From assembly GCA_037179385.1 (NCBI GenBank), contig CM074185.1:51463000-51526999 (forward strand): a stretch of DNA of 64,000 nucleotides, written 5' to 3'. This stretch comes from Holothuria scabra. Its lineage: Eukaryota; Echinodermata; Holothuroidea; Aspidochirotida; Holothuriidae. Positions within the stretch are counted from its first letter, which is position 1. Every line of letters begins with the position of its first letter. Positions 33,940-46,300 of the stretch are shown here, in pieces. The notes under the pieces were generated by a model. The model saw nothing but the letters and a program-made list of their open reading frames with translations. It searched no databases and had not been told where the DNA came from. Both the position numbers and the translations under genes were made by a program.

Positions 33940-36900
33940 TGTTTGTTCAGTTATATATGTACACGTTTATGATTTATTCAAACATAGCATTTTTATTTGT
34001 TATGACTGGAAAAATACACTAGCATTTTAGACATTTGAAATCTACAAGTAACATTATCATATCATGTGATTTTAAGATGAGAAGTGAATTTTTCTATAAA
34101 CTGCAAGTGGGAAGACGAAATTCTAACGTGTATCTACTGAAATATTCACATGAAAATTTTCACGTTGGTTCATGCAAAAAAATTGTCTTTTCAAGTCAAC
34201 ATCACAAAATATCAGCCACATTACATGTAATATTTACAATTATATCAAAAATTGAGATTCAGGAATGACAAAGACAATGCATCAAATGTTTTTCTTTCTT
34301 CAGTAATATTTAAAAAAAAACCATGAGAAAAAAAAAGGAAAAGGAGCATATCACATAAAAAAAGTTCTTGGATCAATGGATTTCTGATGGAATAGGTAAA
34401 AGTTGCAAATGTATTGTAGAAATAACTGTCTTTTTCAATATATTTAAGTGCAATTCTAAAGCTATTCCGCAAATGTTTGGTGCAATGTTTTGGGACCATG
34501 TTTTGTAAGATCGTTTTGGGTAGATTTTAATGTGTATCATTATAGCATAAACAAACATTTTGATAAATAGCTTCAGCAATACGGCAACATCATTATTGTC
34601 ATCAAAGTGTCATTTCTGTAGGTAAGAAAATAGAGCAAAAACACAAAAATTGCATGCATTTGATTCTTTTCAAAGGTTTGACCCCTGTTGAAAGAAATTA
34701 TACAATCATTAAACAAAATTTATGTCATGAGAAATAAAAATTTTTACAACGAATGAATTCTGCTAGGGATGCACTGCATCATATTTCTCATAAATGACTG
34801 GATTTGGATTTTACTGCATGGCACCGCAAATTTGGATTGTGCTGCATGGCACAGCAACTTAGGGTGGTAAAGGAAATTAAGCAGAGTACCAGAGGTTCAT
34901 TTTTTACTCTGAATCATGGAAACTGCTAGAGAGACACTTGGAAAAATATGAGGCTTACATGATCTTTGAAGGATGAAGGAAATTTTGAAGAGAAATTGTG
35001 AATTTATCGGCTACATTAATTCTAAAACCTCGGACCAGATCCAGAAATAGTTTTGCTATCTGGCTGGACTAGATATGCTGTGCATCCCTTATTTCTATGA
35101 AATGCACTGAAAATCATCAATATTGGGCTCTGTCCTAATGACAGTGGTAAGTCCTACATAAAATATGGATCTCTAGTAAAATTAAACCTCTTGACTCGGC
35201 TCTTTTCAAGATTATTGAAAGCCCTGTGATATATAATCATTGCCATGCACTGATAATCACTTTCATAAAAAACAAAGGAGAATTATTACATATTTTTAAT
35301 ACTGCAACTTTTGACTTACCATTTGCCAACATAAGAAATATTACCCTCAGCATGTGAAGCAATAGGGTTTAGCATATACTGTACGCAATATTTCAATACT
35401 TACTTGGACACAAGGAAAAAATTCAAATACAGTGTTTTAAAGTTGGACACAAGGAAAAAATTCAAATACAGTGTTTTAAAAATGGGCCAAACTTCCAAAA
35501 ATTTAAAAAGCACCATGGAATATAATTGCACTAGCATTGAATTAACTATGAAAGACCTCAAGGATTTGCATTCTTCAAAATTATTAAGTACTCAAAATGA
35601 CAAAACATTCCAAAGTTTCACTGGATTCAAAATAACAGATAACTCTACCACTAAAAAATGACCATTGTTCCAAACAAATAAATCCATTGAATTTCATGTA
35701 AAATCGGAGCATAATTAAAAGACAACATGAATCAATATTTTAAACAATAGGGTTAACTTTTGTGACAAGATCCGTCCTTCCGGCAGAGGCAAACAAGACA
35801 CCCTACTCAATCGTCTCAAGGGGGGTCTCTCTGAGTAAATTAAAAGACCAAACGTTTGTCCACAATTTGCAATAACTGATAATCACTGATCAATCAGACA
35901 TAGTACATTAATTTCATCATGACATTCTAATATATGCAATTCAATTTAGCTAGCACGATGTATGTGGTTAAATCATCTTATATGTCATTGTAAAGTCATA
36001 ACAACAATGTACATTTGGAAATATTCAAATAGAAAATCATCTCTTTATCATTTTTTCAAATATTCGATCTTTCTGTTACTTAAGACATTCCATCACAATT
36101 CATCTGTTTTTTATCATTTAATAGAATTGCCTTTTCCTTTCTCCACAGAAAAATTATAGATATATTTTCTCATCTAATATCACAGAATGTGCAACAAAAT
36201 TCTTCTTCATTACAGCAGTATTGATTTCTAAAATGTTCAATTTACTGATGTTAACTATTAATGATGGAGAGTACTGTAGCAAACATAGTATCCATTTCTG
36301 TTGAAACATTTCATGGCAAATGTTGGCAGCTTTTCTTTGCATTTGTATGAAAAATTAACAGCATGTATCTATGGGCAGACAACCAATCAAATCACTTACA
36401 TTCAACAAGGTGTCGTAAAGATTCACACAGAAAGGTGTTGCCTAAGAGGAGAATATCTATTTGTTTTAGCCCAGGGCCAAACTATTGATATTACCAATTT
36501 TATGCCAACAAATGGCATTTAAATATGATTGTTACAATACACTACAACAATTGGCAATTTGAAGGCAAGAGATATCTTTCATGAAGTAGGAGAATCTGAC
36601 CTCTTTAAATTTGTTTTTCTCAAGAATGGTCACACAGCTCCCCTCAACCAACACCTCACTGAATTAAGTCAAAGTGATGTTAAAACAGGGATACAATACC
36701 AAGGAATAAAGTACTGCATGCTGAAATAATTGACGGTTTAAATGGACTTAATAATAATAAAAGGGAAACCCCCATAATGCAAAAAACATTATCAAAGTTA
36801 AAAAATTATGCATTCATTAGAAGACAATCCCTACCAATCACTCCAGTCAACTGGACATAGTAAAAAAACTTTTGTGAACAATTTTATGCAGGAAATTAAA

Positions 36901-36988
36901 CCAAACTTTCACTGCAGTTGACAAATGGGTCCTTGAATGTAGCAGGCAGTGAAGACAAGGGTAAATGCAAAGGCAAACCACTACTTAC
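33940..36988 (-). other. Presumed FUBP 3' intron/UTR, no other gene
   Basis: AT-rich with many short frames and no domain. It contains one 39-bp tandem duplication at 35404-35481. Confidence 0.4.
35404..35481. repeat. 39-bp tandem duplication
   Basis: TTGGACACAAGGAAAAAATT plus CAAATACAGTGTTTTAAA occurs twice with a period of 39 bp. Confidence 0.95.
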
Positions 36989-37347
36989 CTACTGGGCAGG
37001 TGGCTGGTAGCTTGGTTGAGCTGCACCTGGCTGATATGCTTGCCCCACACTTGAAGGGGGCTGGTATGCTGGCTGGGCAGCTGCAGTGCTTGGGGGTTGG
37101 TATGCCTGTTGTGGGGCTGCAGTTGCAGCTGGTTGGTATGCTTGTTGGGGTGCTCCTGTGGCAGCAGGGGGTTGGTACCCTTGCTGAGGTGCTGGTGCTG
37201 CTCCTCCTTGCATGGCCATGGCTGCCTGTTGGTTATAGTAGCTCTGAAGCTGACGGTAGTAGTCAGCCCACTGCTGAGTGTAGTCTGGTTGGCCCTGCTG
37301 TGGTGGATTGGAAAGGGCGGCCTGTGCTGCAGACTCAGCTTGGGCAG
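36989..37347 (-). CDS. FUBP1: FUBP exon 19 (YM motif, YQPP repeats, stop)
   Basis: 359 nt encoding residues 601-719 plus TAG. It holds DYTQQWADYYRQLQSYYNQQ and then six spaced (A/G/S)YQP(P/A/G) repeats. The stop TAG (36989-36991) is immediately followed by GTAAGT, so the 3' UTR is probably spliced. Confidence 0.92.
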
Positions 37348-40300
37348 CTGAATGACAAGAAATAAAAATTCCACATTAATAACCTCCTGAAACTTTAAGT
37401 ATACATTGTGCATGATTAAGAATTTAAAAAAAAAAAGAAAAAACTTGCAACCATCTCAAAATGTATGCCCCTTAACCCCTTGACTATGTAGGGTTTCACT
37501 GCAAAATTAGTGCACTGCAGTGTCCTGAAATAGCTCCTTATAAACAAATTATGTTTCAGACATGGAATAAGCTCTAGGAGAAGATATTTTTACATTAGTG
37601 CACCCTATTGGGCTCCAGCGAATGCAATCTCCATACAAAAAATTATCATCCACAGGACCCATACATACATACTGTGTATACATAAGATAACATACAGCTC
37701 AGTATGGTGGATGCAACCCGTTCAGAAGTAATAGGGTTCAATGCACACTTGAATAGGTAATAAATGCTGAACATGTGTCAGTAGGCTGTTATCTAGCATG
37801 CATAGACAATGTTATCTCATGGCTGAGGACAAGCCTGTAATAAAACCAAGCTTACTGCAGATTTAAGGTGCTTTCTGGTGTCAGTTGACTTATATTTGTC
37901 ATCACAGGAAGAAATGTTTTTTTAATTCAATGTAACAATTTCAGGGAGTGTAAACCTTTCCTTGTTTTTGTCTTGTAACAAGCAGGTTAATCTCAGAAAG
38001 TAAAGAAACTACACAGTTAACCACCTGGGTTAAGCCAGAAGAAACTGAGAAAAACTGGAGCTGACTGATAAAGAACAACTTTGGGAACAAAAAAATAATT
38101 ATCAATCATCTCATTACACTTTGAATGCAGAAATTATTTATAACCAAACATGTCTGCTTCAAAAGGGAAGTTTCAATTAAGAAACATATCTCTCACATAA
38201 AGTGATTGAAAAATGTTACGTACCTTGCTGTCTGTAATAAGCAGAGAGTTGGTTTGGGTCCTGTGGGGGAGGGGCCTGCCCTGGCAATGCTCCTGGAGCA
38301 GCTACAATAAAGAAAACATCAAGTTTCAATATAGCATAGTGGAATGCAAGTGGCTTGACATCTGGCACTTACTGAAACTTTGGAAAATGTTAAATCAGTG
38401 GAGTAATCAAGCATAAAGATGTAAAAACAGGTGTGCATCAAATGAATTATTTGAAGCAATTTCTAAAACTGCTGATTCCATCAATATTTATACTAGTACA
38501 AGCTTAAACCTCAATTTTCTTTCATGGAAATCAAGCACTTAAACCATACTCATATTTAACCTTATTTAGCAATTTTAATGGCATGAAATTTGTATGTAAA
38601 TTAACCAGGAATTCCTGCAAATGTTAACTGACATTTTTTTATTTTTTAAAGCAATATTTACAGGTGCAGAATAACAATTCAAAATGATGCAACATTGAAG
38701 CCCTCTTTTCAAGAAACATGGCTCTCACAGACAAAAATTTAGTAATTTTTTGATAAAGAACAATTCACTGGACCAAACTTTTTAAAATCCAATTTTTCTG
38801 GGCTGTAAATGCATTTTTAAAATATGTTTCTACTATTTCTGAGATTAAAGCAATTCACTGCAAATGGTTAATGCAGATGACACTTTGCATATTCATCAAA
38901 TGATACAACTTTCTTTACTCTTTTACTGGTTTATGCTTGGAGGAATTAAGATATTCCTACAGTTCAGTGGTGAGACTCAATGGTTTAAAGAACCAATCTT
39001 CGCACCCCAACCTACAATTCTTTTAGGGATTTACAAAAATTCTCAATTGGCTCAGCTCCTTGACTGACTGCTTATTCAAACAATGCAGAGTACCAAAGCT
39101 GAGACTGTTTTGATTACACACACTGAGCTTTTTTTTATTCTCACACTGAAGCAATAAACTGAGATTGTGTGCGAATGAGGATGAATTTCAGATATTTCTG
39201 TGAGGGGCTTAAGTAAGGTCAGGAGAATTGGTACTGTTTGGGGTGAGAGAACTGGGCCTTTAATAATGAATGAAGCTATTGTCTTTGTAGGCTATGTTTG
39301 TAAATTGTAATCACAATATTATTCTTTAAAGACTTCTCAAATAATGACAGCTTTTTTCAACAAAAGGCAATTGTCACTAATACTTAATTAACATCATTTA
39401 TTAAAACTATCCTTATGATTTGTACACTGAGAGGAAATCAGCTTAGCATGATCCCTTAAGAAATGATTCAATACAGACTACATCACAAAAAGACACATTT
39501 ACTGTACCTGCTGCTTGAGCTGCGGGTTGAGGGGTACTGGTGGCAGGTACCTGGGCAGCTGCTTGTTGTATAGGCTGCTGTGCGGGTGCAGGTTGCTGTG
39601 GAGTGCTTACTGGTTGTTGCGGCTGTGGCTGAGGCTGCTGATAGTAGTTGTAATATGGGTTCCATGGTTGCTGCATACCCCCAGGTTTGGGTGCTTCTGG
39701 TTGGGGCTAGAAAAAAAAATTGATAAAATCAAGAATGTAAAGGCTTCAACACCATATCACACAGTTGGTCTTGCCAATAAGAAAACACTGAAATCACACT
39801 TTGTGTGTCCAAGTGTAAATTCTAAATTGTGGTATGTACCATTCCAGCTTAGTACCTTTAGGAATGTATCATATTTGACGCTACTAAGTGAGAAAGAATG
39901 AATTTCCTTTTGTACAAATTGGGGGAAAATTCACACATACTACGTCTTTTCAATAGACATCATTGACAGTTAACATTACTGATAAGACTCAGTTATGACG
40001 AGTCACCTTCTAAGATATTTTGGACACAATTAATTAAGAAAGCCTTCCGTTAAACACATTTCTTGACTGATTGTAACATCACCAATGCAGCACCACAAAG
40101 TGGAACAGCAGAAGTAACTGAAATAAACCGTCTCTATAGTAGCTGTCTTTATATGTTTTCTCTAGACGAACTTGGTCAAGGCCAAATCCTCTAGGAGCGT
40201 ATGTCAAAAGAATAACAATGAACACAGTTGATGTCCTCTTCCTTACCTGTTGTTGTGGGGCTGGTTGGGGTGGTTGTGGCTGCCAGGGTTGCTGGTAGTT

Positions 40301-43300
40301 GTTACCCCAGGGAGCACCGTACTGCTGTTGCTGTGGCTGTGGATGAGGTGGATGGCCACCACTGGAAACAAAAAAGAATGCAACTAAGCAAAAATTTGGT
40401 TTTTACATGTGAAAGAAGAACCAAATATACACAGTGTGGTGAAATTTCCATTCAAATCGAACATGTGTTTCTTGAGATATCAGCAAACAAAGTTACTAGA
40501 TTTGTGTTCCAAAATGAGCTTGAGGGCAGGAGAGATGATATCACTTCCTCACATTGGCAAGGAATCCTTTGTTTCCGTTTGTTTTTTCAGACTGTTGTGT
40601 TGACCTTGGCACTAATAGGAGTAGTCTTAACCTCCCCATGGGGATTACAACATTTAAAAAGTTTTCACATCACTGATGCAATCACATTTTGATAATATGA
40701 AAATGCTAAGGAGAAGATAGACTGTGAAGTTTAAAAGAAAAAAAAAAGACTGTCCATTAATGTGAGGGTATGATGACATATGTGCTTGCTTCAAGTTCAC
40801 TGTTTGTTGAAAATATGACAATTTAACTTGCTTGTATCTTGTAAACTACATTGGATTTCAAAGCAAATTTCCTCAAAATGCTGAGGATAAGTATCTCTCT
40901 AACATAACAATATTTGAAATGATGTCAAACCCTTCTGTTAAATTTGAAAAGGGCTGATTACTGATTGTGCTGACTCCTTACAAACTTTTGAGAAGATAAT
41001 AAAGAGAAATGCAGTCACCCCAAATTGAAAAAATCTTAATATATTATTATTTTATCTCATGTATGGCTTATGGGAGTCATGTGACCACTAGCTCTTCTCA
41101 GTTGTGACATTTCTATGAGTAACTGTTTGGTGTAACTTGAATATTCAACCTTTCAGTCCTGAAATATAATGAAAGACCCTTGGAAAAAGAGGTAGAAAGA
41201 CTAGTTTGAGATTTGGCATTCTCTAAAAAAAAATTGGGGGAAACAGGACTGGGTGCTTTTGTCCTTTTAAACAGGATGCTGGGTACAAATCCACACAATC
41301 TCAAACCATTCAAATGACAGACTCAGCTCATAAAAGTCATCTCAACATTGGCACACTTTGTTTTCAAGAATCTTTCAAAAAATATATAAAAAGACGTTTA
41401 CTTTCCAATGGTTTAAATTGTGAAAAATTTTTTGAGTATGACAGCATAATGTTCACATCATACAAATAACATCAACAATTGCTGTATTTGCACTACCGTA
41501 TATAAAACAATCACAACATTACAATTGAGATGAAATCAACTTACCCTGGTGGTCCATGGTTGCCATATCCCCCAGGTCCACCTGGACCCATGCCAGGTCC
41601 ACCTGGTGGCCCACTGTAGCTTCCTGGTGGCCCAAACTATATCAAGAAAAGAAAATACTAATCATTCCAGGTACAGGTTTCAACCTGAAATAATAACTAC
41701 ATAAAAGTGAACTTACAGTCACCATCTTCCTCCAATAAATTTATATTTTCTCTTTTGTCTGAAACAAATACCTAAATTTAACTATCAAATTAATCGATTT
41801 ATTTATCAATTTTAGTTTTCAATTATGTTTGGCCAGGTACAGCTTTGAATAAGCCTTCTGATGACCCAACTAAAAGTTTACACAGTCGAAAACAAAAACA
41901 AAAACTACAGACAGATCAGGGTTCCAAAGATCACATGACTACATTTTTGGTTTGAGGATACCACTTCTCCTGGCCTGGAAAATGTTTCATACATTCTGTA
42001 GATATGTTTTCCAAAGATACATCATATTTTAGGAAAAAGAAACTTTTGCACACTTATGTACACTGTTGAATTATTTCTGAAGTTGATCTTGTTTTGGAAC
42101 GGAACCCGCTTTTGTAGTTCTAGACAAAAAGATTTGAGGTTCACCTGTTCTCTAAACAGAAGAATCACCACAAAGCAACTTACACTATTGACTTTTTCAT
42201 CAATTAGCTGTTGAGCATGCTCTATTTGGTTTGGGCTGCCCCTAATAAAGAAGATCTTTGAGCCAGGTGGGTCCAGGTCCTCATTGCGGTTCACCTCTAC
42301 GTGAGCCCCAGTTTGATCCATGATGCTCTTAATCGTTTCACCACCTGAAAAAAGGTACAAAATTTTCTTTTCTTTCCAGAATCAAGCTTGGGAGTAACTA
42401 TCACATATTCTTCCTTGTTGTAAAAAGATCTTAACCTGACAAATTCTAAAATTCTACACGAATGAGAAAATTGGTCACACTTTCTGTCTGAGTGCAGCAG
42501 AATACTAACATAGTCAAATGAATGGTGTTCCATTCATATTTTGGGGAAAGGTGGGAGGGGCAATGTAGGCTTATTTAAACGCATGATTTTACTAGAAATT
42601 TTAAACATGAAAAATTATTTTTCCTTTTATTTGCCCTTTCCTTGCAGAAGTTACTGAGAAACAACTTGATTACACTGGCAACACAACAAAACTGATGTCT
42701 AAAACAGCCGAGGTTTAATATCTTTTTTTCAGACAATACAAATCTGGCTTTGACATCGGACATGGAATCCAAGAGTTTTTAGTTTGAATCCTTCCATGTT
42801 AATGAATCCATGGACCATTTTCAAATTGCAATTACAATGGACTGTGGGAGAGAGTTTGGGTACTTATCATTTTGCAAAATGAAATTTTACTGTGGCAAAG
42901 TATGATGAAAACCAAAACTGTATCCCATAATTCTTTGTACTTGCTCTTTGGAAAAGGGTCTATGGGCAAGATACTCCATGTCAGCTGCCTATTTCCATAG
43001 TCATTTAATGGGTACCTGTCACTCATAATGATTCAGCTGTAGCAGTTAAGCCTTTAGACCATGGTATCCAAAGCTTGGGATAAGAACGCTTCACAAACTA
43101 GTTCCAAAATAGTTGAAAATTTGACACTACTTTATCAGAGATAGTAAGTTATCAAATTATTACTTTATTATCAAAAAATTCTGTATTGCTAGACTAACTT
43201 AACCAGGCATGCACTACAAACATTTCTCACACAACTTTTTTTACGTGCAGACATGAATTTGTGGTTCTTTCTTCCGGAATATTAATTGGGGTTGTGATTG

Positions 43301-46300
43301 ATCTGTAACTGTTATCTCAAATGGGGTGGCCCAGAGAAAATGTTGGGCACACTTGCTGCAGACAGATTTTTTTCTCGTATGAGCAATTTTTGAGCAATAG
43401 TAATAACTCTTGTAAAACACTTTGGGACCTTGGTGACGTGGTACACTATAAAACCTCTGAATTTATTTTTTGGCAAATATTAGTCCTATTCTGATTGTTG
43501 CTATGGTAGTTGTGGTTGTAATTTTGTTAAATGTTGTTTACTTTCACTATTACTACAATCACTTTTTGAAACATCTTTGTCTTTTAGGATTGATTGTACA
43601 ATGCAACTTTATAACATTTCATGCTTTGATAATTTAGAAGTAACAATGCATGCACACAATACACAGGAGTATCAAGTTCCTTCATTTTGACACTTTACCT
43701 TTTCCGATGACAATGCCACACTTTCCCTCTGGTACATAGTGTTCCACTGGGTCTCCTCGTGGTGGGCCATATCCACCTCCTCCGAACCCTCCTCGTCCAC
43801 CAAATCCTCCTCTACCTCCACGGAATCCTCCCCTGCCACGCCCTCTGCCTCGTCCTGGTATTCCCATCTGTAAACAAAAGTAATTAAACCAAGAGTACAG
43901 AGAGGAAATCTACTAGCTTATTTTGGCTTACTGGTTAAATCAGTAAGACACTTTCAATTAAACCAAAAGTGTGTGTGCTGGGCCCGACTAACACCAATTG
44001 GCCTGAAACTGAGCTGTGAGACCTCACTGAACTAATTTCAGTAAAAGAAAACTGATTGTGTTCCTTGGTTGGCACTCTCTGTTTTGCCAAGTATGTGATA
44101 ACAAGATTTATTATGTAATTTATCATATAATGAATAAAACTGTATTCTATGTATAGTGCTGGTTAATTTCTAATACAATTTTTCTCTATAGAGAATTATT
44201 TTTTGTTTGTACATACAAACAAGCAAAAGAGCACTTGCTGCTAATTAGAAAACATAATGCTGTGCATATTTGTTGGTCTGTTTTACTTCACCTCATGTTA
44301 CCTCAATAGCATACGTAGCATTTAGAAAAAAAGATACTGCAAAGAATTGGCATTTCATTTATGTAGTCCCTGTGGAACATATGTGATTAAACATTGTGTT
44401 TATGCTTTTTGGGGTTGCTGATGCTACTGAACCACTCATCTAAATGATTTGGCAAAGGTACGGACTAAAAAATTAAATATACTTTAAATTTTTCATACAA
44501 ACCAAGCAATACTTTAAATGCCTTTCATTTCTCCTTCATCAGGTTGTTGAACTTATGTAGAAATTACATATTTCTTCAGTTTTTTATCTCATACAAATCA
44601 TTTCAGCTTATTTGAAGTCATTTTTCTCTTGATTCTAAAAAGTCAGTAGGTTGTGATCATGTGATGGCTCAGACAAAAAAGAGTACTGGAAAGTTTATCA
44701 CCACATTCTGTAAGACAGGGCAAGTTATTGTCATCATGGCCAACCACATTTGGTTTTTTGGTTTTCAATTCTTACTGTACTACATATAAGAATGGGTCAA
44801 TATATTGATGTATCAGGCATGAGCTCAAATGCCGTGATAGAGACATAAATATCACAATACCATAGTACAAAATCCAGATATAAGAGCAAAAACAGTTTAT
44901 CAATATAAATACAAATTCGTGATTTTCCTTAGAATGAAACTTCTCAGGAGAATGAAAGCCCACCTCTCACGCTGTACTGGATAGAGACAAGAAATTTACC
45001 CATTTTAAAATTGGAAGTTGGTTACTTCGTCTGAAGTACAAAGTACAAAATCCAGATATAAGAGCAAAAACAGTTTATCAATATAAATACAAATTCGTGA
45101 TTTTCCTTAGAATGAAACTTCTCAGGAAAATGAAAGCCCACCTCTCACGCTATACTGGATAGAGACAAGAAATTTACCCATTTTAAAATTGGAAGTTGGT
45201 TACTTCGTTTGATCATATTTAAGGACAACCAACACCAATATGTTATAGAGTGTCAGTCAAGCGGATAAAAAGTTCAAAATTCAAATATAGACGAATCCGA
45301 TCAGTGCTTGTTTTTAGTAACTGTAGGCCGCCATTAGTGGGGTCCATCAGCCTGAAACCATTTTTATTTATTGTTAATATGAATTTCAAACCCTCATATT
45401 AAGCGAACTTGGAGAATTTAAGAAACAAATTAGTGTACAACCATCCATGACAGAGGTAAGCAAGGAAATCGAAAGATTTAAAGGTGATGGACCCCAGTTA
45501 TGGCCGACTAAAGTCAGACCATCACTTGCTGTCCGGATTTGTGTATATGTTCAAGTATTGTCCAAGTTCACATTTGGTTGAAAGTTAGAAAACAGAAATT
45601 GTTGTTTTAATGCTACATAGACCTATTTCCAAATAGCAACAACAATGAATTGTGGGATTATTATTATTTGGAAATAGGTCTATTATTTCAAAAGAAGCTT
45701 GTAATATGATATTACAAAATAGAATGTGGCTTTTAGAAAACCTAGAACTACTGTTCCTGGTACTGAATCCACAGTACTAACCAAACTCCTCACCCAAAGT
45801 GTCTCGCTAAAATCCAAACAATTGACTGTACATATGGACATGTGAAAATTGCAGCTTGTTGTTGATATATCCCTAAAAACATACCAGCTTGGGACTTACC
45901 TTAGCATTGTCAAGGATATCTTGTATGATCTCCATTGCTCTATCAACAGACTGAGCACTCCCACTGATTAGTGCTACCCTATTTGGGGATAAAGGATCAT
46001 CTGCGAAAGAAAAATGGAACAACAAAATATGAAAAAAAAAGACACTCAGGACAACAATTTTCACTCCTGGAACTTTGAAGTTAAAACTGAGATCAGTAAC
46101 TTAGAGACACTTGAAAAAGTATAATGTATTACTATCTTTTAAAATTGCTTGTTTCTCAGTTCAAACCAAACATCCTAACTTTGCTAAAAAATGGAAATTT
46201 CACTACAGACAGATACTCCCAGAAAACTTTAACCAAACCCCTTTGTCACAATCTCCATTCTCTAATGTTTCAGGAGTAAGGTTCTCTTATCTTTACAAAC

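Noticed and set aside
36949..37365. Plus-strand frames opposite FUBP exon 19, and similarly 39515-39901 and 40228-40692
   Set aside because: They are antisense shadows of Gln/Pro-rich coding exons.
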